A program made the position numbers and the translations under genes. Below are positions 32,819 to 40,124 of a DNA stretch of 64,000 nucleotides, one piece after another (the first letter of the stretch is position 1; every line of letters starts with the position of its first letter). Source of the DNA: UMGS902 sp045538895 (lineage in GTDB: Bacteria; Bacillota; Clostridia; Oscillospirales; CAG-272); NCBI GenBank assembly GCA_045538895.1, contig JAZQEH010000007.1, positions 42,880-106,879 on the forward strand, given 5' to 3'. Under the pieces are notes generated by a model. That model searched no databases, was not told where the DNA came from, and was given only the letters and a program-made list of their open reading frames with translations.

Positions 32819-33346
32819 TTACTTCGGGAAGCCCGTCGAACGTACCACCGCAGACGGAACCTGATGAAAAAGATTGTCAATCATCTGCTCGGTAGCATCG
32901 AAAAGCACCGCACTTATGCCGTTTCCGTCATCGTAAATAAGCATATATGAATAAGGACTCTTTGCAGAAGAACGCATGTCAAGCACGTGGCTCACATTGA
33001 ATGAGTCAAAGCTGCCGTTATAAGGTGCGATTTTTTTAGCGCTCTTCTTAAGGTCAACAGAAAGCTTGTCCTTGCGGTACTGCTTGGAATAAACATATGA
33101 AAAATCAAGGTATGCGCCCGATTGACTGTATTCGCACTCAATGTACATGAAACGTGAAAGATACCACAAAATGCCTGCCGCAACCGCCACTGCAAGCAGT
33201 CCCACCGTACCGTAACGGGGAATCAGAAACGCAAACGTTACAAACGCTATCAGAACGGTAAGTACAAATGCGGCAATAATTTTTGCAAGGTAGCTTCCCT
33301 CTTTTTTCTTTACAACCGCATACTCGCAAAAGTCATTTTCGTACAT
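32819..33346 (-). CDS. Two-helix membrane protein, unknown function (first gene of the alr run)
   Basis: The 175-residue protein starts at the ATG 33346, nine bases after an AGGGGC site; a GTG two codons earlier is also possible. Two transmembrane helices (about residues 21-43 and 46-65) follow a short charged N-terminus, then a cytosolic beta-rich domain of about 105 residues ending near VPSAVVRSTGFPK. It resembles small DUF proteins found near alr in Clostridia, but no name can be given with confidence. Confidence 0.7.
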   Translation of the reverse strand: MYENDFCEYAVVKKKEGSYLAKIIAAFVLTVLIAFVTFAFLIPRYGTVGLLAVAVAAGILWYLSRFMYIECEYSQSGAYLDFSYVYSKQYRKDKLSVDLKKSAKKIAPYNGSFDSFNVSHVLDMRSSAKSPYSYMLIYDDGNGISAVLFDATEQMIDNLFHQVPSAVVRSTGFPK

Positions 33347-33387
33347 TTTCACACGCCCCTTTATTTTTTTGCATTATTTATCAGTTT

Positions 33388-33416
33388 AGTATACCATATT
33401 TATTATACAATTTCAA
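33388..33416 (-). promoter_or_regulatory. Sigma-A-type promoter of the alr-pgeF run
   Basis: On the minus strand TTGAAA (33416-33411), a 17-bp spacer and TATACT (33393-33388). Confidence 0.75.
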
Positions 33417-33435
33417 TATTTTTAGACATTTCTTA

Positions 33436-33464
33436 TTGAATATTAAGCGGATTTGTAGTATTAT
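33436..33464 (+). promoter_or_regulatory. Sigma-A-type promoter of the ACT-PFL pair
   Basis: TTGAAT at 33436-33441, a 17-bp spacer and TATTAT at 33459-33464, about 40 bp before the ACT protein start. Confidence 0.7.
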
Positions 33465-33503
33465 TATAGTATCTATAATTATATTTATATGGGAGCAACA
33501 AAC

Positions 33504-33773
33504 ATGAAAGCAGTTATTACAGTTATAGGTAAAGACCAGGTTGGTATTATTGCATCTGTCAGTGCAAAGTGTGCAGAGTACGGTGCAAACATTACAGAAA
33601 TTACGCAAAGCGTTCTTGATAAATACTTTGCAATGATTATGATTGCTGACATCTCCTCTCTCGAGGGCGACTTTATAAAGTTCAGCGATGCATTGGACGA
33701 GCTTGGCAAGTCAAGCGGTCTTGAGATCCGTTGCATGCACGAAGACATCTTCAACACAATGCATAAGATATAA
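33504..33773 (+). CDS. ACT domain protein (UPF0237 family)
   Basis: The 89-residue protein is a single ACT domain: MKAVITVIGKDQVGIIASVSAKCAEYGANITEITQ. The ATG at 33504 is preferred over an earlier one at 33489, which lies directly on the GGGAG site. ACT domains bind amino acids or similar ligands. The family is nearly always next to a PFL/UPF0210 gene, as here, and the two are thought to work together; the function is not settled. Confidence 0.95.
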   Translation: MKAVITVIGKDQVGIIASVSAKCAEYGANITEITQSVLDKYFAMIMIADISSLEGDFIKFSDALDELGKSSGLEIRCMHEDIFNTMHKI

Positions 33774-33780
33774 TCATACG

Positions 33781-33888
33781 TGTCATCCTGAGGAACACCG
33801 TGACGAAGGATCCGAAAACCTTGCGTTGAAAGGTTTTTCTAAGACGAGCCTTCGGCTCGCAGATTCTTCGCTGACGCTCAGAATGACA
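33781..33888. repeat. Palindrome-ended intergenic repeat (GTCATCCTGAG type)
   Basis: A 108-bp element begins TGTCATCCTGAG (33781-33792) and ends CTCAGAATGACA (33877-33888), an inverted pair with one mismatch. An internal CGAGCC/GGCTCG hairpin lies near 33845-33860. The type resembles repeats commonly seen in many bacterial genomes. It sits between the ACT and PFL genes without breaking them. Confidence 0.75.
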
Positions 33889-33926
33889 CAATAGACATAC
33901 AAAAACATTTATAAGGAACCATTACA

Positions 33927-35285
33927 ATGATTAACACCAAGGATATTCTTGAAACAATAAATATGATACGCGAGGAAAACCTCGACGTCAGAACCGTAAC
34001 AATGGGTGTTTCGCTCTACGATTGCGTTTCGGACGATACGGACAGACTTTGCGCAAACATCTATGACAAGCTTATGCGTAGTGCAAAGGATCTCGTTCCC
34101 ACCGCCGAGGATATCGAAAAGCTTTACGGTATCCCGATTGTAAACAAGCGTGTTTCTGTTACTCCGATTTCCTATATCGGCGGAAAATCCACCCCCGATG
34201 ACTATGTAAAAATTGCAAAGACTCTCGACCGTGCGGCAAGCGACCTCGGCATCAACTTCATCGGCGGCTTCTCTGCACTTGTTCAAAAGGGCATGACAAA
34301 GGGTGCCGATGCACTTATTACCTCCATTCCGCAGGCACTTGCCGAAACACAGATGGTTTGCTCATCCGTAAACGTCGGCTCGACACGTGCCGGCATCAAC
34401 ATGGATGCAGTTGCACGCATGGGCAGAGTTGTAAAAGAAGCGGCAGCACTCACTGCCGACCGTGATGCAATAGGCTGCGCAAAGCTCGTTGTATTTGCCA
34501 ATGCTGTTGACGATAACCCGTTTATGGCAGGTGCATTCCACGGCGTGGGAGAAAGCGACTGCGTTATCAACGTAGGCGTAAGCGGCCCCGGTGTTGTTGA
34601 AAAAGCAATCCGCCGTGTGGGTGACTGCGATTTCTCGGCACTTGCCGACGTAATAAAGAAAACAGCATTCAAGATTACAAGAGTAGGTCAGCTCGTTGCT
34701 TTTGAGGCATCCAAGAGACTCGGTGTACCTTACGGTATCGTAGACCTCTCGCTTGCCCCCACTCCTGCAATCGGTGACAGCGTTGCCTGCATACTTGAGT
34801 CCATGGGACTCGAGGTTTGCGGCGGCCCCGGTACCACTGCAGCACTCGCCATGCTCAACGATGCAGTTAAAAAGGGCGGCGTTATGGCGTCAAGCCACGT
34901 TGGCGGTCTTTCGGGTGCATTCATCCCCGTAAGCGAGGATGCCGGCATGATTGCAGCAGCAGAATGTGGTTCGCTCACACTTGAAAAGCTCGAAGCCATG
35001 ACCGCAGTTTGCTCTGTAGGTCTTGATATGATTTGTATTCCGGGCGACACATCTGCAGAAACTATAAGCGGCATCATTGCCGATGAAATCGCCATCGGTA
35101 TGGTCAATAATAAGACGACCGCAGTGCGTGTTATCCCTGCCCCCGGCAAGGGTATCGGCGACAGAGTGGAATTCGGCGGTCTGCTCGGCTATGCTCCCGT
35201 TATGCGTGTAAACGGTGCGTCCTGCAAGGACTTTATTGCACGCGGCGGCAGAATCCCAGCACCTATACATTCACTTAAAAATTAA
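33927..35285 (+). CDS. PFL family protein (UPF0210/DUF711)
   Basis: The 452-residue protein matches the family over its whole length (INTKDILETINMI near the start, FIGGFSALVQKGMTKGA, SSVNVGSTRAGINMDAV, CIPGDTSAETISGIIADE). The fold is distantly like pyruvate-formate-lyase glycyl-radical proteins but without proof of radical chemistry. It is paired with the ACT protein upstream, the typical arrangement. Confidence 0.93.
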   Translation: MINTKDILETINMIREENLDVRTVTMGVSLYDCVSDDTDRLCANIYDKLMRSAKDLVPTAEDIEKLYGIPIVNKRVSVTPISYIGGKSTPDDYVKIAKTLDRAASDLGINFIGGFSALVQKGMTKGADALITSIPQALAETQMVCSSVNVGSTRAGINMDAVARMGRVVKEAAALTADRDAIGCAKLVVFANAVDDNPFMAGAFHGVGESDCVINVGVSGPGVVEKAIRRVGDCDFSALADVIKKTAFKITRVGQLVAFEASKRLGVPYGIVDLSLAPTPAIGDSVACILESMGLEVCGGPGTTAALAMLNDAVKKGGVMASSHVGGLSGAFIPVSEDAGMIAAAECGSLTLEKLEAMTAVCSVGLDMICIPGDTSAETISGIIADEIAIGMVNNKTTAVRVIPAPGKGIGDRVEFGGLLGYAPVMRVNGASCKDFIARGGRIPAPIHSLKN

Positions 35286-35401
35286 GTCTTTTTTCTCGTT
35301 GGCACACAGACAACGAAAAAAAGACAAGCGGCGGCTGAATATGAAGCCATGACACAATGATTGGAGCCGCCGTATTCACTTAAAAATTAAGTCTTTTTTC
35401 T
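35269..35401 (+). terminator. Tandem terminators made of a 28-bp direct repeat
   Basis: Two identical 28-bp copies (35269-35296 and 35374-35401) each hold ACTTAA-AAA-TTAAGT followed by CTTTTTTC, a small terminator hairpin. The first overlaps the PFL stop codon. Between them lie two larger inverted repeats (GTCTTTTTT...AAAAAAGAC and CGGCGGCT/AGCCGCCG). The duplication looks like an insertion or slippage event between the PFL and regulator genes. Confidence 0.6.
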
Positions 35402-35460
35402 AACTCATAGTTTACGCCTTTGGCGTAATCATAACTCTTTTACCTCGGAGGTGTGCCATT

Positions 35461-36579
35461 TTGCGTATAAAAATATATATTCATCCTGAATTCAAAGACA
35501 CATTCTGGACACAGCTCTCCCTTAAGGCTACGGCTGCCGAAATAACACGCAAGCGTTATGCGGCAGACTATATTGATGCAGAAAACGTTGAGGATATCGA
35601 CCTTGACAAGGTTTTTGAGGGTGAAGAAAAGCGGTTGCTTTTGTATATAGGTCACTCGGTTGTCGGCACTCCTATTGACTTGAAATACCTCACCGACAGA
35701 GGTATTCACGTTATACTTCTTAACTACGAATCGTCAATTCTTTCGGGTTCGTGCTCAAAGGTACTGCTGAATTACCGTGACGGTATGCAGAAGTCAATAA
35801 GCTATCTCACCGCAAACAACCATAGTCGCATTGCACTTTTCGGAATCAATCCGAACTCTTCGACCGACATGCTCAAGGACTCGTATTTCGTTGAATATCT
35901 GCGTGAGCGTGGCGGCAATCCCACACGTGACATTTACTACAATTACGGCTCAATCGCAGGCTGCTTTGCGAGATTTGCAGAAAACTACCGTGATTACAAT
36001 GCGGTAATCTGCTCAAACGACGTAGTTGCACTTGCACTCATACAGAGCCTTAAATCAATCGGTGTGCGTGTTCCTGAGGACATGTACGTTACTGCCTGTG
36101 GCGGTTCGTCAATGCTCTCCTCCATTGCAAACACCACCATAACCACCGTTTTTGCCGACCAGTATGAGCTTGGCAGACAAGCCGTGCTGACATACGCATA
36201 TCTCTACAAAAACCCCTGCGACGTTGCACTCTCGGTAAAAGTCGAAGCAAAGCTCACCGTGCGTGCTTCAACCAATTTTGACCCCGATCCGGGTCAGGAT
36301 CTTGTAACAACACTTTCAAAGCAGGTGCCGCACGTAGACTTTTACGACGACCCGATTATAAAAACGATTTTCCGTGTCGAAGCACTGCTCCTTAACTGTG
36401 ACGACCTCGACCGTGGAATCCTTGACGGTATTCTCGCAGGCGAAACCTATCCGAGCATTGCGGAAAGGCTCTACACCTCCGAGAACGTAATCTCATACCG
36501 AATAAAACGAATGTGCAAAATAACAGAAACATCCAAAAAGAGCGAGCTTGTGGCGCTTGTCACACCGTATCTGAAATGA
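35461..36579 (+). CDS. LacI-like sensor with C-terminal LuxR-type helix-turn-helix
   Basis: The 372-residue protein starts at TTG 35461, nine bases after a CGGAGGTG site. Residues 1-265 form a periplasmic-binding-protein fold as in LacI/GalR (RLLLYIGHSVVGTPIDLKYL; ISYLTANNHSRIALFG; YNAVICSNDVVALALIQSLKSIGVRVPED; ITTVFADQYELGRQAV). The normal N-terminal HTH is missing. Instead residues 315-372 resemble a LuxR/GerE HTH (GILAGETYPSIAERLYTSENVISYRIKRM). It is probably a cytosolic sugar-responsive transcription factor with the domain order reversed. The B12-radical-SAM gene follows 10 bases later and is a likely cotranscript. Confidence 0.78.
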   Translation: MRIKIYIHPEFKDTFWTQLSLKATAAEITRKRYAADYIDAENVEDIDLDKVFEGEEKRLLLYIGHSVVGTPIDLKYLTDRGIHVILLNYESSILSGSCSKVLLNYRDGMQKSISYLTANNHSRIALFGINPNSSTDMLKDSYFVEYLRERGGNPTRDIYYNYGSIAGCFARFAENYRDYNAVICSNDVVALALIQSLKSIGVRVPEDMYVTACGGSSMLSSIANTTITTVFADQYELGRQAVLTYAYLYKNPCDVALSVKVEAKLTVRASTNFDPDPGQDLVTTLSKQVPHVDFYDDPIIKTIFRVEALLLNCDDLDRGILDGILAGETYPSIAERLYTSENVISYRIKRMCKITETSKKSELVALVTPYLK

Positions 36580-36589
36580 GGAAATAGTA

Positions 36590-38083
36590 ATGAACAAAAA
36601 TATCGTACTCATAGCCTTTTACAACACAAAGGCTCTTGGTGTCCGCTATCTTGAAACCGCCATGAAAAAGGCGGGATACTCGGTTAAAACAATCTTTTTC
36701 AAGGGCTTCAACAGCCAGAATCCGAAAGTTGCAACCGATAAAGAAATTGAAATCTGTGCCGAGGAAATCCTGCGTGCAAATCCGCTTTTCATCGGACTTT
36801 CCGTGATGAGCTCGATGTATCTTGAAAGCGTTGAAAAACTCACGAAAAAACTTGTCACGCTCAACATTCCGCTTGTTTTCGGCGGTGCTTTTGCGGCAAT
36901 GTTCCCCAAAAGATTTCTCGATATGGGCGGCAGTTATGTAATCCGCGGTGACGGCGAAATTCCGATGGTAAAGCTTGCAAATGCAATGCTTGACGGAAGC
37001 GACGTGAGCCAGAATCCCTCGCTCTGCTACAAAAACGAATCGGGCGTAGTTGTAAATGAAATCGGCGACCTGCTTGAGGAAATTGACGGCTACGGACTCC
37101 CCACTATCAACTGCGAGAACGCATGCTATATCGAAAACGATACCGTAGCATACGGTGACCCGCAGCTTTCCGCAATGAGCTACGAGGTCATCGCTTCACG
37201 TGGTTGCCCGTTCACATGCTCGTACTGTTGCTGCATAAATCTGCACCGCATGTTCCCAAAAGACGTAAAATACGTGCGTACACGCAGCGTAGAGAGTGTT
37301 ATGGCGGAGCTTATCGAGGCGAAAAAGCATCTCAAAAAGCTTGTTTTCGTGCATTTCTATGATGAGATCTTCCCCAACACCCCCGGTTGGATAGATGAAT
37401 TCATCGTGCAGTACAAAAAGCACATTGACCTTCCGTTTACCATCTGGTCGCATCCCAAAATGGTTAAGCTTGACGAGCTTAAAAAGCTTGTTTCTGTCGG
37501 ACTCACCGAAGTTATAATGGGTATTCAGTCCGGCTCACCCTATATCCGCAAGGAAATTTTCCACCGCTTTGAAACCGATGACGATATCATAAATGCAACC
37601 AAAATCATTCGTGAAAGCGGCGTGTTCTGGGCAAGCTATGACTTTATGCTTCAGCATCCGTTTGAAAAAATCGAGCATCTTAAAGAAACCTACTACCTTG
37701 TTAAAAAGCTGAAGATGCCGCTTGAGCTTCAGCTCCACGGTCTTAACTTCCTGCCCGGTACCGATATCGTTGATATGGCTATCGAGCAAGGTCTTATTTC
37801 AAAAGAAGAAATGGACGAAATCATGTATGCACCGATGCAGACGCAGTTTGATGCATACTGGAAGCGTGAGGACGAGCGTGAAAGCCGCCTCTGGTACCGC
37901 TTGACATATGCTTGGCAGTATAAAGCCTTTCATAAAAAGTGCGAGCTTTACGAAACCGATATTTTCAAATATGAAAACGAAATTGATGCAATGTACGAAA
38001 AGTGTCAGAAACTCACAAAGCTCCGCTATTTATACAAAAAAGGCAGAGTTGTACTCCGCAGTTTACGCATGAGACTGTTTTAA
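36590..38083 (+). CDS. B12-binding-domain radical SAM protein
   Basis: The 497-residue protein has a B12-binding-like N-terminal domain (about 1-150) and a radical SAM core with the cluster motif CPFTCSYCC (about residue 205). The middle shows the expected HPKMV and IMGIQSGS segments, and the C-terminal about 110 residues are helical and charged. The family acts in methylation or ring-forming reactions; the substrate here is unknown. It shares an operon with the LacI/LuxR-type regulator. The convergent sialidase-like gene is on the other side of a shared terminator. Confidence 0.88.
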   Translation: MNKNIVLIAFYNTKALGVRYLETAMKKAGYSVKTIFFKGFNSQNPKVATDKEIEICAEEILRANPLFIGLSVMSSMYLESVEKLTKKLVTLNIPLVFGGAFAAMFPKRFLDMGGSYVIRGDGEIPMVKLANAMLDGSDVSQNPSLCYKNESGVVVNEIGDLLEEIDGYGLPTINCENACYIENDTVAYGDPQLSAMSYEVIASRGCPFTCSYCCCINLHRMFPKDVKYVRTRSVESVMAELIEAKKHLKKLVFVHFYDEIFPNTPGWIDEFIVQYKKHIDLPFTIWSHPKMVKLDELKKLVSVGLTEVIMGIQSGSPYIRKEIFHRFETDDDIINATKIIRESGVFWASYDFMLQHPFEKIEHLKETYYLVKKLKMPLELQLHGLNFLPGTDIVDMAIEQGLISKEEMDEIMYAPMQTQFDAYWKREDERESRLWYRLTYAWQYKAFHKKCELYETDIFKYENEIDAMYEKCQKLTKLRYLYKKGRVVLRSLRMRLF

Positions 38084-38086
38084 AAC

Positions 38087-38114
38087 AAAAGGAACCCCGT
38101 GGGGTTCCTTTTTT
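38087..38114. terminator. Bidirectional terminator
   Basis: AAAAGGAACCCC (38087-38098) pairs perfectly with GGGGTTCCTTTT (38101-38112), with a T-run. It serves the radical SAM gene (+) and the sialidase-like gene ending at 38120 (-). Confidence 0.9.
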
Positions 38115-38119
38115 AATGC

Positions 38120-39802
38120 TTATTTAATCTTTACGGGGAAATAACCGCCGAGTTCTTCGGTGATAAGGTCAAGTCCGTCGGAATTCTTGAGAGTTGCATC
38201 AATCTCAAACTCTTTTGCACCGCCAAGAATTTCAAGCGGGATCTCAAACTCGGTTACGGCACCGTTTGTGCTACCGCACCATGTGTTCATTTCGCCGACA
38301 ACACGTGTAGTTGCACTTGCACCAAAGCCTTCTGCAATGTCGTTAAGCTCAAAATAGGTCTTGCCTGCAAGGTTCTGGTAAAGCTTATAAACGTTCTCGC
38401 CAACCTTAATGCGAATTTCAATTCCGTCAGCATCGCAGAGATACTTATCAAGACGGTCACAAAGCACGTGAAGATGCTCGCTGTCATATGCAACACGGAT
38501 TGAAGCCTGTGCCTGCGAAAGTGCGCCAACAAACAGTGCATCTGTATTTTTGTTCCAGCCTGCGGTAATCGGCAGAGCATCTATACGGTGATTAAGACGA
38601 AGCTTGCCAATCATAAGGTCGTTATCAATGCGTGTTTTGGGAAGATTCTTTATCTCTGAAATGTTCGGGTATGCAGAAATAAGCGTGTGTCCGTCCTCAA
38701 CGAAAAGCGAACCCCAATATCCCCATCTGCCGCCAAACGCGATAAGCTCATGCTCTTTATCAAAATTTCTGCCCTTTTCATCGCCTATGCGGATATGCTG
38801 GAATCCTGTCCAGTTATACGAAAGCACGGTTTCGCCGCTTTCAAAATGTGCCATGTAGGGGCCTGCACCCTCTTCAAAAGCAAACATGATATCCTCAGGG
38901 CCCTCTTCGTCAATGCCAAGCTCGTGCGCAAAGTTGTCATGCGTATACGCAACGGTAAGACGGAAAGTGTAGTTTGCAAGGTCACTTTCGGTAGCAACCG
39001 CAATATCGCCGTTGCCGAGTTCAACCGCAGTTGCCATCTGGTTTGTAAAGCACTTTGTGCCGTTTTCCATAGTTGCAACATAGCTCTGCGAAACACGCCA
39101 TGCGGCATAGGGTGCTTCCTTTACGTCGGGAGTCCATGTAACGCCGTTATCGTATGAACGTATAATGGCAGTACCGCTGGAGGTCTTTATAGGGCTGTCG
39201 GTACGAACGGTTTTGTCAAGATAGAATTTGGGTGCGGTGTGCGAGAAATAAACCTGCACCTCGCCGTCCTTTTTAACGAGTATGTACGGCTCCCAGTTAC
39301 GGCCGACATAGATAAGCTTTTCTTCATCAAAGGTAAGGCCGTTGTCCTTGGAGCGACGCATAACAAGTCCACCGTATTTTGCATCAAGGGTGTAGCCCTT
39401 GTTGTAGCGGAAAGATGCAACAACGATAAGATCGCCGTTGGGAAGCACTGCAGCTTCGCCGTTTGCGTACATGATTTTGTCCTCTTCACCGTCATCACGG
39501 ATTACCGTGTGTGCCGCAAAAAGTTTTTGACGTGCGGTAAACGAGTGAATGTCGTCACCAAGAGAAATAAACACGTTGCCGCCAAGACGGTAGTCCATGT
39601 GAAGCATGATATACTTGCCGTTTGCAAGCTTCTTCACTCTGGGATAATAAACCTTTGAGGAAATCGCCTCGTGCGACTGTCCCTCAAGTGTAACGGTTTC
39701 TCTATAGTCGGGCATAAGGCGGGAATAGCCGCATTCGCCTGCATGTGAATCGGTGCTGTGAGCTGTGTTAAGCTCGGATATCTTTTTTACCTGCATAATC
39801 AT
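38120..39802 (-). CDS. Cytosolic Asp-box (sialidase-like) protein
   Basis: The 560-residue protein has no signal peptide. The N-terminal part is beta-propeller-like with clear Asp boxes (SKDNGLTF, SYDNGVTW). The C-terminal about 180 residues (NKNTDALFVGALSQAQASIRVAYDSEHLHVLCDRLDKY) align by eye with the C-domains of the two secreted proteins at 92-4893 (NTEAIFVGSESQAQAALQVAHD), showing common ancestry. It is likely to act on imported glycans or to be a cytoplasmic glycosidase. AAGGAGTG supports the start; a second ATG two codons in is also possible. Its neighbours are the two GH43 genes. Confidence 0.75.
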   Translation of the reverse strand: MIMQVKKISELNTAHSTDSHAGECGYSRLMPDYRETVTLEGQSHEAISSKVYYPRVKKLANGKYIMLHMDYRLGGNVFISLGDDIHSFTARQKLFAAHTVIRDDGEEDKIMYANGEAAVLPNGDLIVVASFRYNKGYTLDAKYGGLVMRRSKDNGLTFDEEKLIYVGRNWEPYILVKKDGEVQVYFSHTAPKFYLDKTVRTDSPIKTSSGTAIIRSYDNGVTWTPDVKEAPYAAWRVSQSYVATMENGTKCFTNQMATAVELGNGDIAVATESDLANYTFRLTVAYTHDNFAHELGIDEEGPEDIMFAFEEGAGPYMAHFESGETVLSYNWTGFQHIRIGDEKGRNFDKEHELIAFGGRWGYWGSLFVEDGHTLISAYPNISEIKNLPKTRIDNDLMIGKLRLNHRIDALPITAGWNKNTDALFVGALSQAQASIRVAYDSEHLHVLCDRLDKYLCDADGIEIRIKVGENVYKLYQNLAGKTYFELNDIAEGFGASATTRVVGEMNTWCGSTNGAVTEFEIPLEILGGAKEFEIDATLKNSDGLDLITEELGGYFPVKIK

Positions 39803-39827
39803 TCACACTCCTTATATTGTTATTTTC

Positions 39828-39856
39828 ATTTTAACATTATTTTTCACTCTGCACAA
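39828..39856 (-). promoter_or_regulatory. Possible promoter of the cytosolic sialidase-like gene
   Basis: On the minus strand TTGTGC (39856-39851), a 17-bp spacer and TAAAAT (39833-39828). The -35 box is weak. Confidence 0.5.
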
Positions 39857-39907
39857 TATAAAAAGAAAAGATAATTTGAAATGTTTTTTTGTATTGTTAA
39901 TGTAGAA

Positions 39908-40074
39908 TAAATTAATGTTTATGGTAATGGCAACGCATCAACCATGGTAGGGGACGGCGCCTTCGACGTCCCGCATAAACAAAGGCGAAACGGGATGTCC
40001 AGAGGCATGCGACCATAGGTCGCTATTCCCCCACCGGTTTGTGGTTCCCATTTACTTCGCTAAACATTAATTTA
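39908..40074. repeat. MITE-like dispersed repeat, copy C (core type 2)
   Basis: A 167-bp element with a perfect 14-bp terminal inverted repeat, TAAATTAATGTTTA (39908-39921) and TAAACATTAATTTA (40061-40074). The core contains GGGACG...CGTCCC and CCGGTTTGTGGTTCCCATTT, shared with copy D (53025-53173) and unrelated to the core of copies A and B except near the right end. It fills most of the 320-bp gap between the two minus-strand glycan genes. Confidence 0.8.
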
Positions 40075-40085
40075 CCGCACCAATC

Positions 40086-40119
40086 AAAAATCCTTGCAAC
40101 GTGTGTTGCAAGGATTTTT
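40086..40119 (-). terminator. Terminator of the secreted GH43 gene
   Basis: AAAAATCCTTGCAAC (40086-40100) pairs perfectly with GTTGCAAGGATTTTT (40105-40119), six bases after the stop codon at 40125. Confidence 0.9.
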
Positions 40120-40124
40120 GTATG

